Positions 1-10,599 of a stretch of DNA of 64,000 nucleotides are shown here, in pieces. The stretch covers positions 827,173,503 through 827,237,502 of the forward strand of contig CM062819.1 in the NCBI GenBank assembly GCA_031772625.1, given 5' to 3'. This DNA comes from Pinus tabuliformis (taxonomy: Eukaryota > Streptophyta > Pinopsida > Pinales > Pinaceae). The position numbers were made by a program, and so were the translations under genes. How positions within the stretch are numbered: the first letter of the stretch is position 1; each line of letters starts with the position of its first letter. A model generated the notes under the pieces. That model was not told where the DNA came from and made no database searches. It worked only from the letters and a program-made list of their open reading frames with translations.

Positions 1-1590
1 AAAGATCATTCGATTCCGATAAGTATTCATGGAGATATGAATTTATTAGTGTCATGGGACAATTCATCAAGGTCAGCCAACAACCAAATAAACCCCACTT
101 GTGCTCAACATTTTAGTATAAATAGAGGTGGCCTTCAAGTCATTTCAACACACACTTGGGATATCTTCCTCTCTACTTGTCTTTGGGTTTCAGTAGGAGG
201 AGAGATCCTAAGGGATAACGCTACCCTAATTTAGAGGGAGTGCCCTAGGCTCTACACTGCCCTAATGAAGAAGCCCTAGACACAGGAGGAAAGGGAGATC
301 TATCATGGTGAAGGAGGCCTAACAACATACCCTAACGCAACCCTATGGAGAGGTCCTACACTGCCCTATGGAGAAAGCGTATACGCTATCCTAAGGATGA
401 TATGGATATACCCTAGCCACATCAGCCTAGAAGAGAACAACAAGGAGTTAGGAGGTTATTCCCCATATCTTGAGGTGGAGAGGCAAGGGGAATGATTTGG
501 GGTGGGTAGGTGAAGGAATATTCCTTAGAAGGGCTTCCGCAGCCAAGGGACAGCTTGTTGTAGCAATTCGTAGTAGATAAGAGGAGGCCGAAGGGTGGAA
601 TAGGGGTTAGAATAGCCGAGCATTGTAGCCAAGGCTTTCCTCCCCTTAGAAAGGCAACCACAGTTGTGGAGGGCTATTTTGGCAACATTTTGAAGGCTTT
701 TAGGACTACTGTTAGAATGCCCTAACCAGTCATGCAATGCAGCAAACAGAGAAGCTCCAAAACAGTGATGATGACACATTGAAGCAAAATGATGATGGAA
801 GTAGCAATGATGATGAATGTTGCAATATGATGGGTATAGTGATGAAGTGTATCATAGCACAATGAGGGGCAGCACAATGGTGAGGTGCAGCAGTATGATA
901 TAGCAAGTTCATGGTGCTACAAGTATAGCACATTGGTACAACAGCATGCAAGGGACAACAAACTAACATTGGGACAGTTGTATGGTACTTAGCAGCAAGT
1001 ACACCAAGCATGCAATGGTACAACAAGCATGCAAGGGACAACAAGCAAGCAATGGGACAACAAACATGGACAACTTGGTTCAACCATGACACATGGGACA
1101 ACAGTACAACATTAGGTGCAGCAATCACGAGGTCCAGCATTGTGATGATGGGTGCAGCATGACGACGAGATGTAACACGATGATATGTGAAGGAGTCACC
1201 TTGGAGAATCATTTGAAGCAGCATGTCTTCAATTGATCTCATGTATCATCTTCTTAGAGATGATCTATGCTCTCATCTAGATAAGTCAAAGTGTGGACTT
1301 CAGTTGTAAATGTGCTCTCTCTCTCTCTCCCTCTCTCTCTCTGTGTGCTGAACTATTGAAGAAAATATAAGAAGAATTGATCAAGGGTTTCCCCACATTG
1401 GGATTTGTCCCTGGCTAGCGCCACATCTTGTGTCCTCTTGACTTGACTTGTCTTCTGCAATTTATATTTATGTTCTATCTACAGATTACTTTAATGCTGA
1501 TGTGATTGCTAATCTGGAAAAGATATTGAGCTAACTGTGAAGATTCAAATAAATTTCTCTCTAGCATACAACATACCTAAAATTAACAGT
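1..1590 (+). mobile_element. Copia element E1: 5' LTR/leader region
   Basis: This stretch is related to 53974-54965: positions 1-180 match 54077-54240 and 1312-1530 match 54712-54910, including a shared tract ending in 'tgatcaagggtttcccc'. A TATA box (gtataaatagagg, 116-128) marks the likely LTR promoter. A CT run lies at 1315-1342. The LTR start is off the left edge. At about 1590 the leader joins reverse transcriptase sequence directly, so gag, protease and integrase are deleted. Exact LTR limits were not determined. Confidence 0.6.
940..1110. repeat. Degenerate tandem repeat in E1 leader
   Basis: Imperfect units built on 'caagcatgcaagggacaa' recur several times, with neighbouring 'gcagcatgatgatg'-type units between 780 and 1180. 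The E2 copy of this LTR has a different filler at the same place (the TTGAC array), so the region expands independently in each copy. Confidence 0.5.
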
Positions 1591-1592
1591 GA

Positions 1593-2743
1593 CTAAGGAA
1601 GAAGTGTACATAGAGCAACCTCAAGGTTTTAAGGTCCATGGAAGAGAGTATCACGTTTACAGATTAAAGAAATCCTTGTATGGACTTAAGCAAGCATCGA
1701 GAGCCTAGTATACATGAATTGATAGTTATTTGACAAGACTTGGTTTCTCCAAAAGTGATGTTGATCCAAACATGTATTTCAAGGTCAAGAAGAATGAATA
1801 TATGATTATATTATTGTATGTTGATGACTTATTTTTGGTAGGTTTGGAGCAGTTCATTATTTAAAGTAAGGAGTTGGTATATGAATTTGATATGAAGGAT
1901 CTTGGTTTGCTGCACTACTATTTGGGACTAGAAGTATGGAAAAATCTCGACGATATCTTTATTGGTCAAGGAAAATGTATTATCAAGATCCTGCAGAAGT
2001 TTGTAATGATGGAATTTAAATCGATTTCAACTCCCATTGTGGCAAATCTAAGAAATTTGAGAGATTATGAGTCAGATTTGATAGATCCATGTATCAGAAG
2101 ATGATTGGATCACTGATGTATTTGGTTAGTACCAGAACAAACATTTTCTTTGCAGTGAACACATTGAGCTTGCTCTACGTGGAACTGAGATATGATCACT
2201 GGATTGCAGCAAAGCATATATTGAGATACTTGCATGGTATGATTGACTATGGTTTGAGATATGTCTCAAACGGTGATATACAATTGCAGGGTTACACATA
2301 TGCATATTGGTAGGGAGTTTTGAAGACAGAAAGAGTACCTTCAGAGGTTCTTTAGATTAGGCTCTGCTATGATCTCGTGGATGAGCAAAGCAGACATTTT
2401 TTGCACACAATACTACCGAGGAAAATTATATTGTAGGTAGCAAGGCCAGTTGTGAAGTAGTGTGGCTTCGAAAGATAATCGCAGAAATGTTTGATCATGT
2501 GCTTGAGCCGACCGTGATATATTGTGATAATCAAAGTTGTTTGAAGCTGGTAGAAAATCTAGTTTTCCATGATAGGTTGAAGCACATTTAGATCAAGTAC
2601 CACTTCATCTGTGACATGGTGCATAAGGGAGAAATGAAGCTCCAATATGCCTCCACTGATGAGCAGATTGTTGATATTCTTACAAAACCTCCATCCAAAC
2701 CAAAATTTGTATAGTTTGGACTTGTTGAGAATGTCTCTCTCAT
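1593..2743 (+). pseudogene. Copia E1 reverse transcriptase - RNase H remnant
   Basis: Translation in shifting frames gives a Ty1/copia reverse transcriptase: 'EEVYIEQPQGFKV' near 1597, 'SLYGLKQASRA' near 1680, the catalytic 'YVDD' near 1820, 'DMKDLGLLHYYLGLEVW' near 1890 and 'GSLMYLVSTRTNIFFAVN' near 2107. RNase H follows to about 2720 and ends in 'LQYASTDEQIVDILTKP'. In-frame stops (for example after QASRA, near 1707, and after FII, near 1861) and frameshifts make it non-functional. Only the 3' half of pol remains. The order RT then RNase H fixes the plus orientation. Confidence 0.85.
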
Positions 2744-2753
2744 TGAGAGGGAG
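2744..2753 (+). other. Polypurine tract of E1
   Basis: The purine run TGAGAGGGAG lies just after the RNase H end and just before a TG dinucleotide (2754, TGCTAATGGG) that would open the 3' LTR. This is the normal position for plus-strand priming in copia elements. Confidence 0.6.
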
Positions 2754-3364
2754 TGCTAATGGGATAACATCATGAGCTGACATTCTCCTTGTGACAAGTA
2801 TATTAACTCGATTAGGGAGAATGATCTAGCAAAGGACAATTATTCTTCTCATGTCTTGTATGTTGATTTGAATGAGGAAGAATAGTCCTAAAGCATCATG
2901 TTCATTTAGCATTGGGCCTTGGATTATGCAATTAGAGTATGGCCTTAAACGATTCACCATGTGTCATTGACCTAAATGATGGTGGACTAAGACTATTCTA
3001 GATACCATGTGTCAGGAACCGACCTAGATTATGGTGATTAGTATGCTAAACAACATCCCATGTGTCTGAAGTACTGCGCCGAATTATGGTGAGCACAGAC
3101 CATAGGTCTAAAGTATTGACCCCGAAGGATGATTAGTAGATGATGCAGTTGATTTACCATGTATCTGAAGCATTGACCCGAATTATGGTGAGGATACACC
3201 TTAGGTCTGAAGTGTTGACTCAAATTATGGTAAATGGTTGATGATATTGGATTACCATGTGTCACAATTGTGACCCGATTATGGTGACAATTTGTTATAA
3301 CCTTTTCTTAGAGAAATTTATTCACAAGGAAATTTTGTCTAGTCATTATGAATACCTCCCTAGC
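2754..3364 (+). repeat. Probable 3' LTR of E1 with internal tandem repeat
   Basis: The segment follows the E1 polypurine tract and has no coding content. From about 2950 to 3290 it holds around six degenerate units of 50-70 bp, each with 'ccatgtgtc', a 'gacccgaa' block and 'ttatggtga'. The downstream end is unclear, because a second polypurine tract and LTR start appear at 3365-3375. Confidence 0.45.
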
Positions 3365-3456
3365 TAAGAGGGAGTGTTGAATTTTGTAACTATGGTTGGT
3401 ATTCATAATTTATATTTTAGCCCTTATAATGAATAAAGAATTCATAAGATATGTCC
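3365..3456 (+). mobile_element. Short LTR start remnant with polypurine tract
   Basis: TAAGAGGGAG (3365-3374) precedes TGTTGAATTTTG at 3375, a typical polypurine tract plus LTR start on the plus strand. Only about 80 bp remain before the outer end of copia A at 3457, so this element was cut by A or lost later. Confidence 0.4.
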
Positions 3457-4151
3457 TGTAGAAATTCCTTGGAAATTCAAACCACTAATTGTAATATGCT
3501 AAAACAATAGACTTGAAACTACTATACTCATTAGCAGAAACAATTATACGATCGTGAAATCAAAAAACATACAAGAGAAAGAATTCAATCAACACATAAC
3601 ACAATGATTTCCTGGGGAAATCCACTGCTAAAAACCCCTACTATCTATATATTCCATTAGTCAAAAAATATGAGAAGATTACAATGCTTTGCTCAAGCTC
3701 AAGCAACCTTTGCACTATCTTTATCTGTCTCACACCTTCCTAGACAAGCCCAGGACAATACTTAAGCAATTTTCTGCTTGCCCAAGTCCCTATTTTCTTA
3801 CATTGTTTCCTTGGGAAATAAACCCCTGTTAGTTAGGGAAATTCCTCAATTGAAATTGTGCAATCCTCATAGGATTTCCTCTGACTGCATGCACCACCTA
3901 CACAATTTGAATATTATACAACTGATCGTACACAGTCCCTGAACTCCAATCTCAACTGGGTAACTCTTAGATTTGACATGCATGAGTTATTTATGAGTGA
4001 ATCATTAGTTTACTGGTTGATCATTGCAAACAACACCACACTACCAGACCTCCCACTAGTTCCTCCAACAGTTGGAACTAGTTTAACTGACTTTAATTCA
4101 GTTAAACTGAATTAATTAATTACAAGTCAAAATAAACTCAACCAAAGATCC
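3457..4151 (-). repeat. Copia A 3' LTR, distal part
   Basis: Closely matches 12852-13546 of the 5' LTR, for example the shared 'taattgtaatatgctaaaac' and 'cctcccactagttcctcc'. It is interrupted at 4152 by insertion H and continues at 8594. Confidence 0.88.
4147..4151. repeat. Target site duplication GATCC, left copy
   Basis: GATCC directly precedes TGTTAATGC at 4152. The right copy is 8589-8593, directly after CTCTAACA. Removing one copy and the insert makes A's 3' LTR the same length as its 5' LTR. Confidence 0.85.
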
Positions 4152-5146
4152 TGTTAATGCTTGAAATTTCACCTCAGGCTGAGAAAGGTAAACCTCAAGG
4201 CAACATCAAACCACTTAGCCTCGTAGCTAGCCCTACGGGGCAGGAGAGGGCTCTCTCCGGTCTATCTCGGTAAAGATCTTCAATTGGTGAGATGACCAAT
4301 AGGGTAACACTGATTTTAGGCTAGTAAACTGATCGAATGGGTTGATTTGGGGTTTTTAGGGTTTTTGGTGGCAAATTGAGGAGATGGCAATTTTGGGTGC
4401 GGGAATTGGACACAGTTTCTGCAGGGGGTTCTTTGGGGCGAGATAGGAGACAGTATTGATGCCTTAGATTGAGGTGAATGGATGAGAAAGACAGGTGAGG
4501 AGCTAAGGAGAGCAAACAATAACTTTGAATTCTCCTTAAACAGTAGAAAACATTGAAATTAAACAAACTTAAAAGCAGAGCATGACAGTCATGAATTCTA
4601 CTTTAACACTTCATTTGTTTAATGTGCAGAAGGAAAAGAAAGGAAATGATTCACATAACACACTTACAAGTACATAGAGAAACACACCATCAATACATGT
4701 AACCACAAGAATCCCAAAAAGGACTGCAAAACCCTGGTCTTCCTTAGCCAAAAATTACAGAGATACAGTGAATAATACAATGATAGCTTCTCCCTCAAGA
4801 GTCCAACCATGAAAATGAGCCAGAAAGTACATAATATAGATCATCTAACATCTTTCCCTGCCTCTAGGGGTCGAGCTCACTATCCTAGGAGCTGTTTCAA
4901 CCACTTCTAAACTAAGCACTAAAAACTAGGCAGTCAAAACAACTTGCCTCTATAAGCTAGGAAACCAATTCACTCATTTAATTTTCACCTATTTCATGAA
5001 TGAATCTTCTAGAAGAGATACATAAGTGTAAAAGTATCAAAAAATTACATTATTTACATCAAGGAGGATAACAATCCACTCCAAAAAGTCAAACATGGTC
5101 AAATCTGCGTTTTTCTGAGCTGTACAGTAAAATTTTGAGAAAATTG

Positions 5147-5186
5147 CCTGATAGGTCGCGCGTCTATGCCTGACAGGTCGCGCGCC
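5147..5186. repeat. GC-rich 18-mer repeat, left cluster
   Basis: Two copies (5147-5164 and 5169-5186) of CCTGAYAGGTCGCGCGYC. A partial copy, AGGGTCGCGCGGG, lies at 5501-5513. The same unit recurs at 7731-7869 on the far side of the 438-residue ORF. The surrounding DNA is AT-rich, so the unit stands out. Confidence 0.8.
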
Positions 5187-5828
5187 TTTGAGGGCACTTT
5201 TGGGGCACTTCCAGGTGTCCAAATTGAGCAAGAGTAGGCTTGTTGGAAAGGTCTGTGAGTCTACTTTCCAACCCAACTAGAATTTCTGAATTTGGTGGTC
5301 ATTTGCCCCTCCAAAATTGCAATCTCCCAAGACTGCTTTCTGTGTCTCAAAAATGTGGCAGAAAGTCATTTTTTGCTTGTTTTTTGACTTTCTGGAGGCC
5401 CAAAACTTCATAAAATCTCTTGGAAATGGATGAGCATATGTAACTTTTCATGAAAAATCTGGAAATGCTGAGTTTTTGCAAAATGAAGTTGCCAAGAGAA
5501 AGGGTCGCGCGGGGGGTGAGACCCGTTAATGGACAAAACCTGTAAATTGCCTGAAAAAACCAAAATTGACCCAAAATGCTCAAAATTTCTTGGGATTTGT
5601 GCTGTGGCTAAGCTATTTAGTGCCTTGCTCCTTCAAGGAAGCCTCGGCCAAAATGTGGAGGGGATCGGGCCTCTTTCTCCTTTTTTGTGCCTTGGCCAAC
5701 CGCCTTTGGAACATCTTCATCTTTGCCTTGCACACGTGCATCCTCGCCCAATAATGGTTCTTCATGTTTCTCAACAATTTCTTATCTTGGTTGGCCTTAG
5801 CCAACAGCCTCTCCAAGTGAGCATTGAG

Positions 5829-7145
5829 CTAGATAAGCATAGACTCTCGCTCAGCGGGCAATGGATCACCGGGTCTTCTTCGATTCAAGTTGCGGTCACT
5901 ACGGATCCTCCACAACTCATCAAGAGCTTGCTCATCCTCCAACTTTTTTTTGCGCTGCTCTAGATATGAGATTGTCCATTGTGCCCCCTCTAATCTCCTC
6001 TGCAATGCATCATTTTCAGCTCTAAGGTGCTGAATGATCTCCTTTGACTCTCGGCTAGGAGAACTGACATCAAGATCAATAAGATCTATATCTGGAACAC
6101 CTGATGGTCCCTCATCAATCCTGGGCTGCTTGCCCCTCTCTGATACCTGTGCTGCTGAAGAAAGCGAGGCCCCTTCCACCTGATGTGGAGATAACACTCG
6201 CTGAGCCGATGAAGAAGGCGAGACCCCTTCCACATGCTGTGGAGAAAGTACTCGCCGAGCTGCTGCAAATAAGGCCCTTTGGCCTCTCTGATAGGTGACC
6301 AATGGTGAGGAGCTGACATGTCTAGTCACGGGGATGTCATGCTGCTGTGATGGTCCTCCCTCCTCGTGAATAACCTCAGGATGTGGCGGTGGTGGTGCTG
6401 TGAAAAGCTCACGAGAGATAAACTCCTCCCATGAGATGCCCTGCTGAGCCAACTGATGTAATACCACAAGCTGAATCAAACCATAATGGTAAAGGCTCCT
6501 ATACTGTTGTGTCGGGCTCTTCCTCTGCATCATGGACACCATCCTCTCAATGTTCTGATAGAAGAAAACAGGGATGTTCATCATCCGTACCCGTGTGAAG
6601 TGCATCAATAGGCGAATATGGTACGAATATACCTGTGAAAATCTGCCCTCACAGGTAAAATAGAGCATGATGAGCCTCATCATGGGAGCATACTCACTCC
6701 TGAGAAATCTGAAGGGAAACACACCTGTCAAGTGTCTCATGAGTGCTAGTCTAACGAAAGGCTCAAAATGAACACTGTCCAACACCTTGCGCTTATTCCA
6801 TACCTCTCTGACGTTATGTATCCCTGTGGCCTGTGCAATCATCTCGGGTGTCAATGTAAAGTCCACCCCGGCAAGGTTGACATGTCCATCATGCAAATGT
6901 AAAACAAATAGGCGAGCTAACTCTCTGTGATGCTGAATTCGAGAGATCCTCTCGCAAAACTCATAACAAGACATATACTGGAAACATGAAACTGCCATAG
7001 GACAAGCCTGTAAATCTGTCAAAGAAGTGGGCTCCTCTCTCTTATGATGACCACCCTTTCCACCCTTATGAGGCCTCCTCTGTACCTCAATCTCTGAAGC
7101 TGATGTCTGATCATCACTCTGCTCATAGGTTTCGGTTTCTGACAT
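5829..7145 (-). CDS. 438-aa ORF of unknown function in insertion H
   Basis: The longest uninterrupted ORF in the window, opening at ATG 7145-7143 and closing with TAG at 5831-5829. The product is hydrophilic. It has a charged N-terminus rich in S, T, E and K (about 1-45), a globular middle (about 46-250) with segments 'YMSCYEFCERISRIQHHREL', 'FTLTPEMIAQATGIHNV' and 'FFYQNIERMVSMMQ', and a proline/serine region (about 251-370). An 18-residue block beginning RVLSP is repeated twice in tandem there (DNA about 6149-6256). A predicted coiled coil follows (about 370-420, HLRAENDALQRRLEGA). The middle region loosely resembles the retroelement-associated 'putative plant transposon protein' type of ORF, which is inference only. 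It has no Gag zinc knuckle, protease or polymerase motif. The lack of stops in a decayed neighbourhood suggests a recent or selected insertion. Confidence 0.7.
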   Translation of the reverse strand: MSETETYEQSDDQTSASEIEVQRRPHKGGKGGHHKREEPTSLTDLQACPMAVSCFQYMSCYEFCERISRIQHHRELARLFVLHLHDGHVNLAGVDFTLTPEMIAQATGIHNVREVWNKRKVLDSVHFEPFVRLALMRHLTGVFPFRFLRSEYAPMMRLIMLYFTCEGRFSQVYSYHIRLLMHFTRVRMMNIPVFFYQNIERMVSMMQRKSPTQQYRSLYHYGLIQLVVLHQLAQQGISWEEFISRELFTAPPPPHPEVIHEEGGPSQQHDIPVTRHVSSSPLVTYQRGQRALFAAARRVLSPQHVEGVSPSSSAQRVLSPHQVEGASLSSAAQVSERGKQPRIDEGPSGVPDIDLIDLDVSSPSRESKEIIQHLRAENDALQRRLEGAQWTISYLEQRKKKLEDEQALDELWRIRSDRNLNRRRPGDPLPAERESMLI

Positions 7146-7730
7146 TGTTTAAGGAGCAAAGTGGCCAAAATGTATTGTTGTTTCTGCCTTGCAAAATGCT
7201 GATCTATATGATGTTTCAAGGGGACAAGGAGCACGAGGGGAATGTTAGGGGAGGGATACTTTTAAAGGGAAAATGGGAGTAAATATATAAAACAGGGATT
7301 TTAGGGAAAAAACATTGCAAAATCATTGCATATGCATCATTATATACATTTGTTTACATGGGTATTATGAGAGGTAGGATTAGGGCTTGATTTTTTTTAG
7401 TTTTTAGGGAAGAGGGGTAGGGTTTAGTTTTTCTTTACAAATTTAAAAGGGAAATTTACATAGGAAGACAAGGAAAATGGAATGGGAAATGGGGAAAAAT
7501 GATTACAAGGGAATACCCTAAAACAGCATAAAACCCTAGGCATATTTTACAATTTTAAACCACAGCCACATAGAGCTTTTTCTCTTGCACAATGAGATCT
7601 TTAAAAATCTATTCATGATGTCTTTAGCCATAACAAGCAGCAATTTGTAAGTTGGAGGGCCTACCTTAGGCAATTTGGCGATTTTGTTGGCTCCTTGGAT
7701 GAATTTGCAGGCGATTTTATAAGGAGGGCA

Positions 7731-7869
7731 CTGACGAGTCGCGCGCCTCACCCAACGGGTCGCGCGCCACTGACGGGTCGCGCCCGTTAGAAATTAACAC
7801 TGCTGGAAGGCGCTTGACGGGTCGCGCGCCTCTGACGGGTCGCGCGCCTGGTCTGACGGGTCACGCGCC
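7731..7869. repeat. GC-rich repeat, right cluster (6 copies)
   Basis: Six copies of CTGACGGGTCGCGCGCC with small changes, at 7731-7747, 7753-7768, 7770-7785, 7813-7830, 7831-7848 and 7852-7869. They lie upstream of the 438-residue ORF in its own orientation. The last copy has CGC to CAC in the core. Confidence 0.85.
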
Positions 7870-8588
7870 TGTCAAGCTCCCAAACTCAGCTCGAAATCAC
7901 TTGCAAGAACTTGCTCAACGACTTGGATACACAATGAGGGTCGATGGAGGGAGATTGGGCTTTTATAACTTTGATTTGAATTAATTTCATGCCCAAACCC
8001 ACTTTATAATGTTTTTCTTTGACAATTTATAAACTTGACTTTTTCTTGGTTTCCTTTGTCCTGAAATTGACTGATTTGATGCTTTTCTTTGATGTTTTTT
8101 GCAGGGATAGCATCTGAGGGATCTTGGCAAGGGATCCAGGGTTACATGCTGTCTTTGGAAGCCTTTTGAAATTTTACCATTTTTACAAAATTTTGAAAAA
8201 TGACCTTGGCTTTAAAAACAGGGTTTTTAAATCCAAGGTGAAATTTAACTGTACAAGATAGAAATTTTCGAAGAAACACTTTGAAAAACATCCCTCTGGC
8301 TTGCTGGGCACTTATTGACCTTCAAAGACAATGACCTTGAAGACAAACTTGACCAAAACCCTAGACCTAGAATTTGATTTCAAGACAAGACAAGACAAGC
8401 TTGAAAGAGATTAAGGACTGAAATGACTTTGATCCAGCAATGCCAAGAGGGGGACAAAGACACCAGCTCCTCCATCAGGGTTATGGCATGCCTAATGGAA
8501 TGCAAAAATTGACACTGATGAGACACCTACTTATGCAAATGCAAAGAGTTTTGATCGCTGATGGAGGGCTACTAGACCGACTCTAACA

Positions 8589-8593
8589 GATCC
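8589..8593. repeat. Target site duplication GATCC, right copy
   Basis: Partner of 4147-4151; it directly follows the TAACA end of insertion H. Confidence 0.85.
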
Positions 8594-8777
8594 TATAATG
8601 TAGGAGAAACTCTACATGACTCAAGTTAGACCCTCAACTCGAATTAACTGAGCCAACTAAGTCAAATTAACTTAGCTAACTAATACAAGTTGTCATCAGA
8701 TGTGCAATTACAATTTTATTCCCAATTTAATTCAAGGACAAAATTAAATTAGGATTTTCTTGTTGCATTTTCAACAC
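8594..8777 (-). repeat. Copia A 3' LTR, proximal part
   Basis: Matches 13547-13729. The minus strand reads TGTTGAAAATGCAAC at the LTR start (8777). A degraded polypurine tract (CTTGTTGAGGAG on the minus strand) precedes it. Confidence 0.88.
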
Positions 8778-8789
8778 TCCTCAACAAGA

Positions 8790-9293
8790 AGGGGATTATC
8801 TGCTACCACGATCCTACCTCTGTGAAACTCAAATTTGCATCTTGACAATGCCTTTGTCAAAATATCTGCATCTTGTTCTTCTGTAGGAATGTACTCCAAC
8901 AAAATGATTCTCCTCTACACACAATCTCGTAGATGGTGATACTGGATGTCGATATGCTTGGACTGATCATGAAAAATTGGATTCTTAGAGTTTGATACAA
9001 CTCTAATTATCACAGTAAATCACTATAGGATCCATCTGCTGACCAAATAACCCAGCAAGGATTTTCCTCTTCTAGATAGCTTCACAAGTTTCTTGACTAA
9101 AAACCATGTACTCTACTTCTGCCAAATTGAGTGCAATTGATCTCTGCTTCCTGTTATACCAAGAAACTATTGGAGACCCAATACTAAAGATTCCCCCTAA
9201 TGTGTTCTTCATGTCAGATGAATTTCCTGCCCAAACTACATTTGTGAAGCCTTGAAGCTCCACTCCCTCTGTCTGTCTGTACCAAAGATCAAA
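8790..9293 (-). pseudogene. Copia A RNase H remnant
   Basis: Minus-strand translation of 9263-9072 gives 'MELQGFTNVVWAGNSSDMK', corresponding to the copia G-Y-T-D-A-D-W-A-G-D block, then 'RSIALNLAEVEYMV', equivalent to the usual S-S-T-E-A-E-Y-M motif. Stops and base changes (Y-T-D to F-T-N, S-S-T to N-L-A) show decay. Remnants of the C-terminal part extend toward the LTR at 8777. Confidence 0.75.
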
Positions 9294-10590
9294 CTAAGTG
9301 GTGCTTCTGAGGTATCTCAACACATGTTTAGTTGTCTTCCAATAGATTTTGGTTGGCTTAACCATTGCTTGAGTAAGTTGGTTAACTGCAAAACATATGT
9401 TTGGTCGGGTGTTCACCAAATACGTAAGTGAACCCACATGTTGTTTGTAAATAGTAGCCTCCACTACTTCACCTGAAGTAGCATCTTCCTTCCTCCAATT
9501 CCCTGTTACAGGAGTTTCCATGGGTTTGCTACTCTCCATGTGGAACTTCTTCAGTATCTTGTTGGCATACTTGTCCTGAGAGACAAATAGTTCCTCATAT
9601 CCTTTCCATACTTCCATACCAAGAAAATAATTCATTAACCCCAGTTCCTTCATCTTGAATTCTCTTGCAAGATCCTCTTTGCAAAATTCTACCAACTTCT
9701 CATCACCTGTTAGAATTGAATCATCGACATATAATACTATAATCAGCAATTTACCTTCAATCAAAAGATGGTAAAGGTTTGTATCTGCTTCACTTTTGGT
9801 GAAGCCCAACTTGTTGAAATAGTTGTCAATCCTAGTGTACCAAGCACGGGGTACTTATTTCAATCTATACATCGCTCACTTGAGTATGCACACATGTGAA
9901 TCTCTATTGAAGGTCTCAAACCCTTCTGATTGCTTAATGTACACCTCTTCCTCATTCACACTGTTGAGGAATGTTGTCTTCACATTCATCTGATGTATCT
10001 CCCATCCCATTTGTGTCGAAAGAGATAGAATAGATCTGATTGAAGAGTACCTTGCTACAAGAGCAAAGGTCTCCTCGTAATCAATTCCCTCCACCTAAGA
10101 GAACCCTCTAGCCACAAATTTGGCCTTGTGTTTCTCCACACTCCCATCTGTTGCTTGCTTTACCTTGTAAAGCCATCTGGAATTAACCACTGAATTGTCT
10201 GCTGGTCTTGGGACCACTTCCCAAACACTGTTTCTGATAATGGAGTCATACTCCTCAACCATGGCATCAATCCATATTGGTTTCTACACTACTTCCTCGA
10301 ATGAGGATGGCTCAATCTCTACACTCTCGCTCATCAGAGCCATGTAGCCAGTGTACCGATCTGGTGACCTCCTCTGCTTGCGCTGTGATGTGGGTGCTCC
10401 CACATTCTCTCTAGCATCATGCATTAATCTGTCGACCTCTTTAGTGCGCTTCCTCCCATCTCTAGAAGTCTCTGCATGAATGGGTGCTTCCACTCTCTGC
10501 TCCTCTGCATGTGGTTGCTCCACATCATCTTGGGGTTCTTCCTTTGGAGCTAAAATCTCCTCTTCTCCATGCAACTGAAGCTCCCTCTCA
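9294..10590 (-). pseudogene. Copia A reverse transcriptase remnant
   Basis: The pieces are 10574-10284 (acidic INT-RT linker ending near 'RYTGYMALMSESVEIEP'), 10094-9876 ('MEGIDYEETFALVARYSSI', 'GWEIHQMNVKTTFLN') and 9809-9294 ('MGFTKSEADTNLYH', catalytic 'LYVDDSILTGDEKL', 'ELGLMNYFLGMEVW', 'GSLTYLVNTRPNICFAVNQ'). The YVDD catalytic aspartates are kept, but stops near 9875 and 10095 separate the blocks. The family normally encodes this as one polyprotein. Confidence 0.85.
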
Positions 10591-10599
10591 AGGGAAACG

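Larger units (their letters stand above)
4152..8588 (-). mobile_element. Insertion H: 4.4-kb TG...CA element with intact ORF
   Basis: The insertion sits in the 3' LTR of copia A, bounded by TGTTA and TAACA and by a perfect 5-bp duplication, GATCC. Those features fit integrase-type insertion of an LTR-class element. I could not find long terminal repeats, a methionine-tRNA primer site or any RT, INT or RNase H by eye, so it is either a non-autonomous derivative or a type I do not recognise. It contains one long intact minus-strand ORF (5829-7145) and two clusters of a GC-rich repeat. A purine run AAGAGGGGGA occurs near 8449 on the plus strand, but no LTR start follows it. Confidence 0.75.

Noticed and set aside
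730..1242. 170-codon minus-strand ORF
   Set aside because: It is the reverse of low-complexity repeat DNA in the E1 leader, is rich in Cys/His by composition only, and has no family pattern.
5529..5963. 144-codon plus-strand ORF
   Set aside because: Partly antisense to the 438-codon ORF and shows no motif; the minus-strand ORF is longer and more protein-like.
7731..7869. CRISPR-like spaced repeats
   Set aside because: Units are short, with irregular or no spacing, in a eukaryotic transposable element. There is no array architecture and no cas genes.
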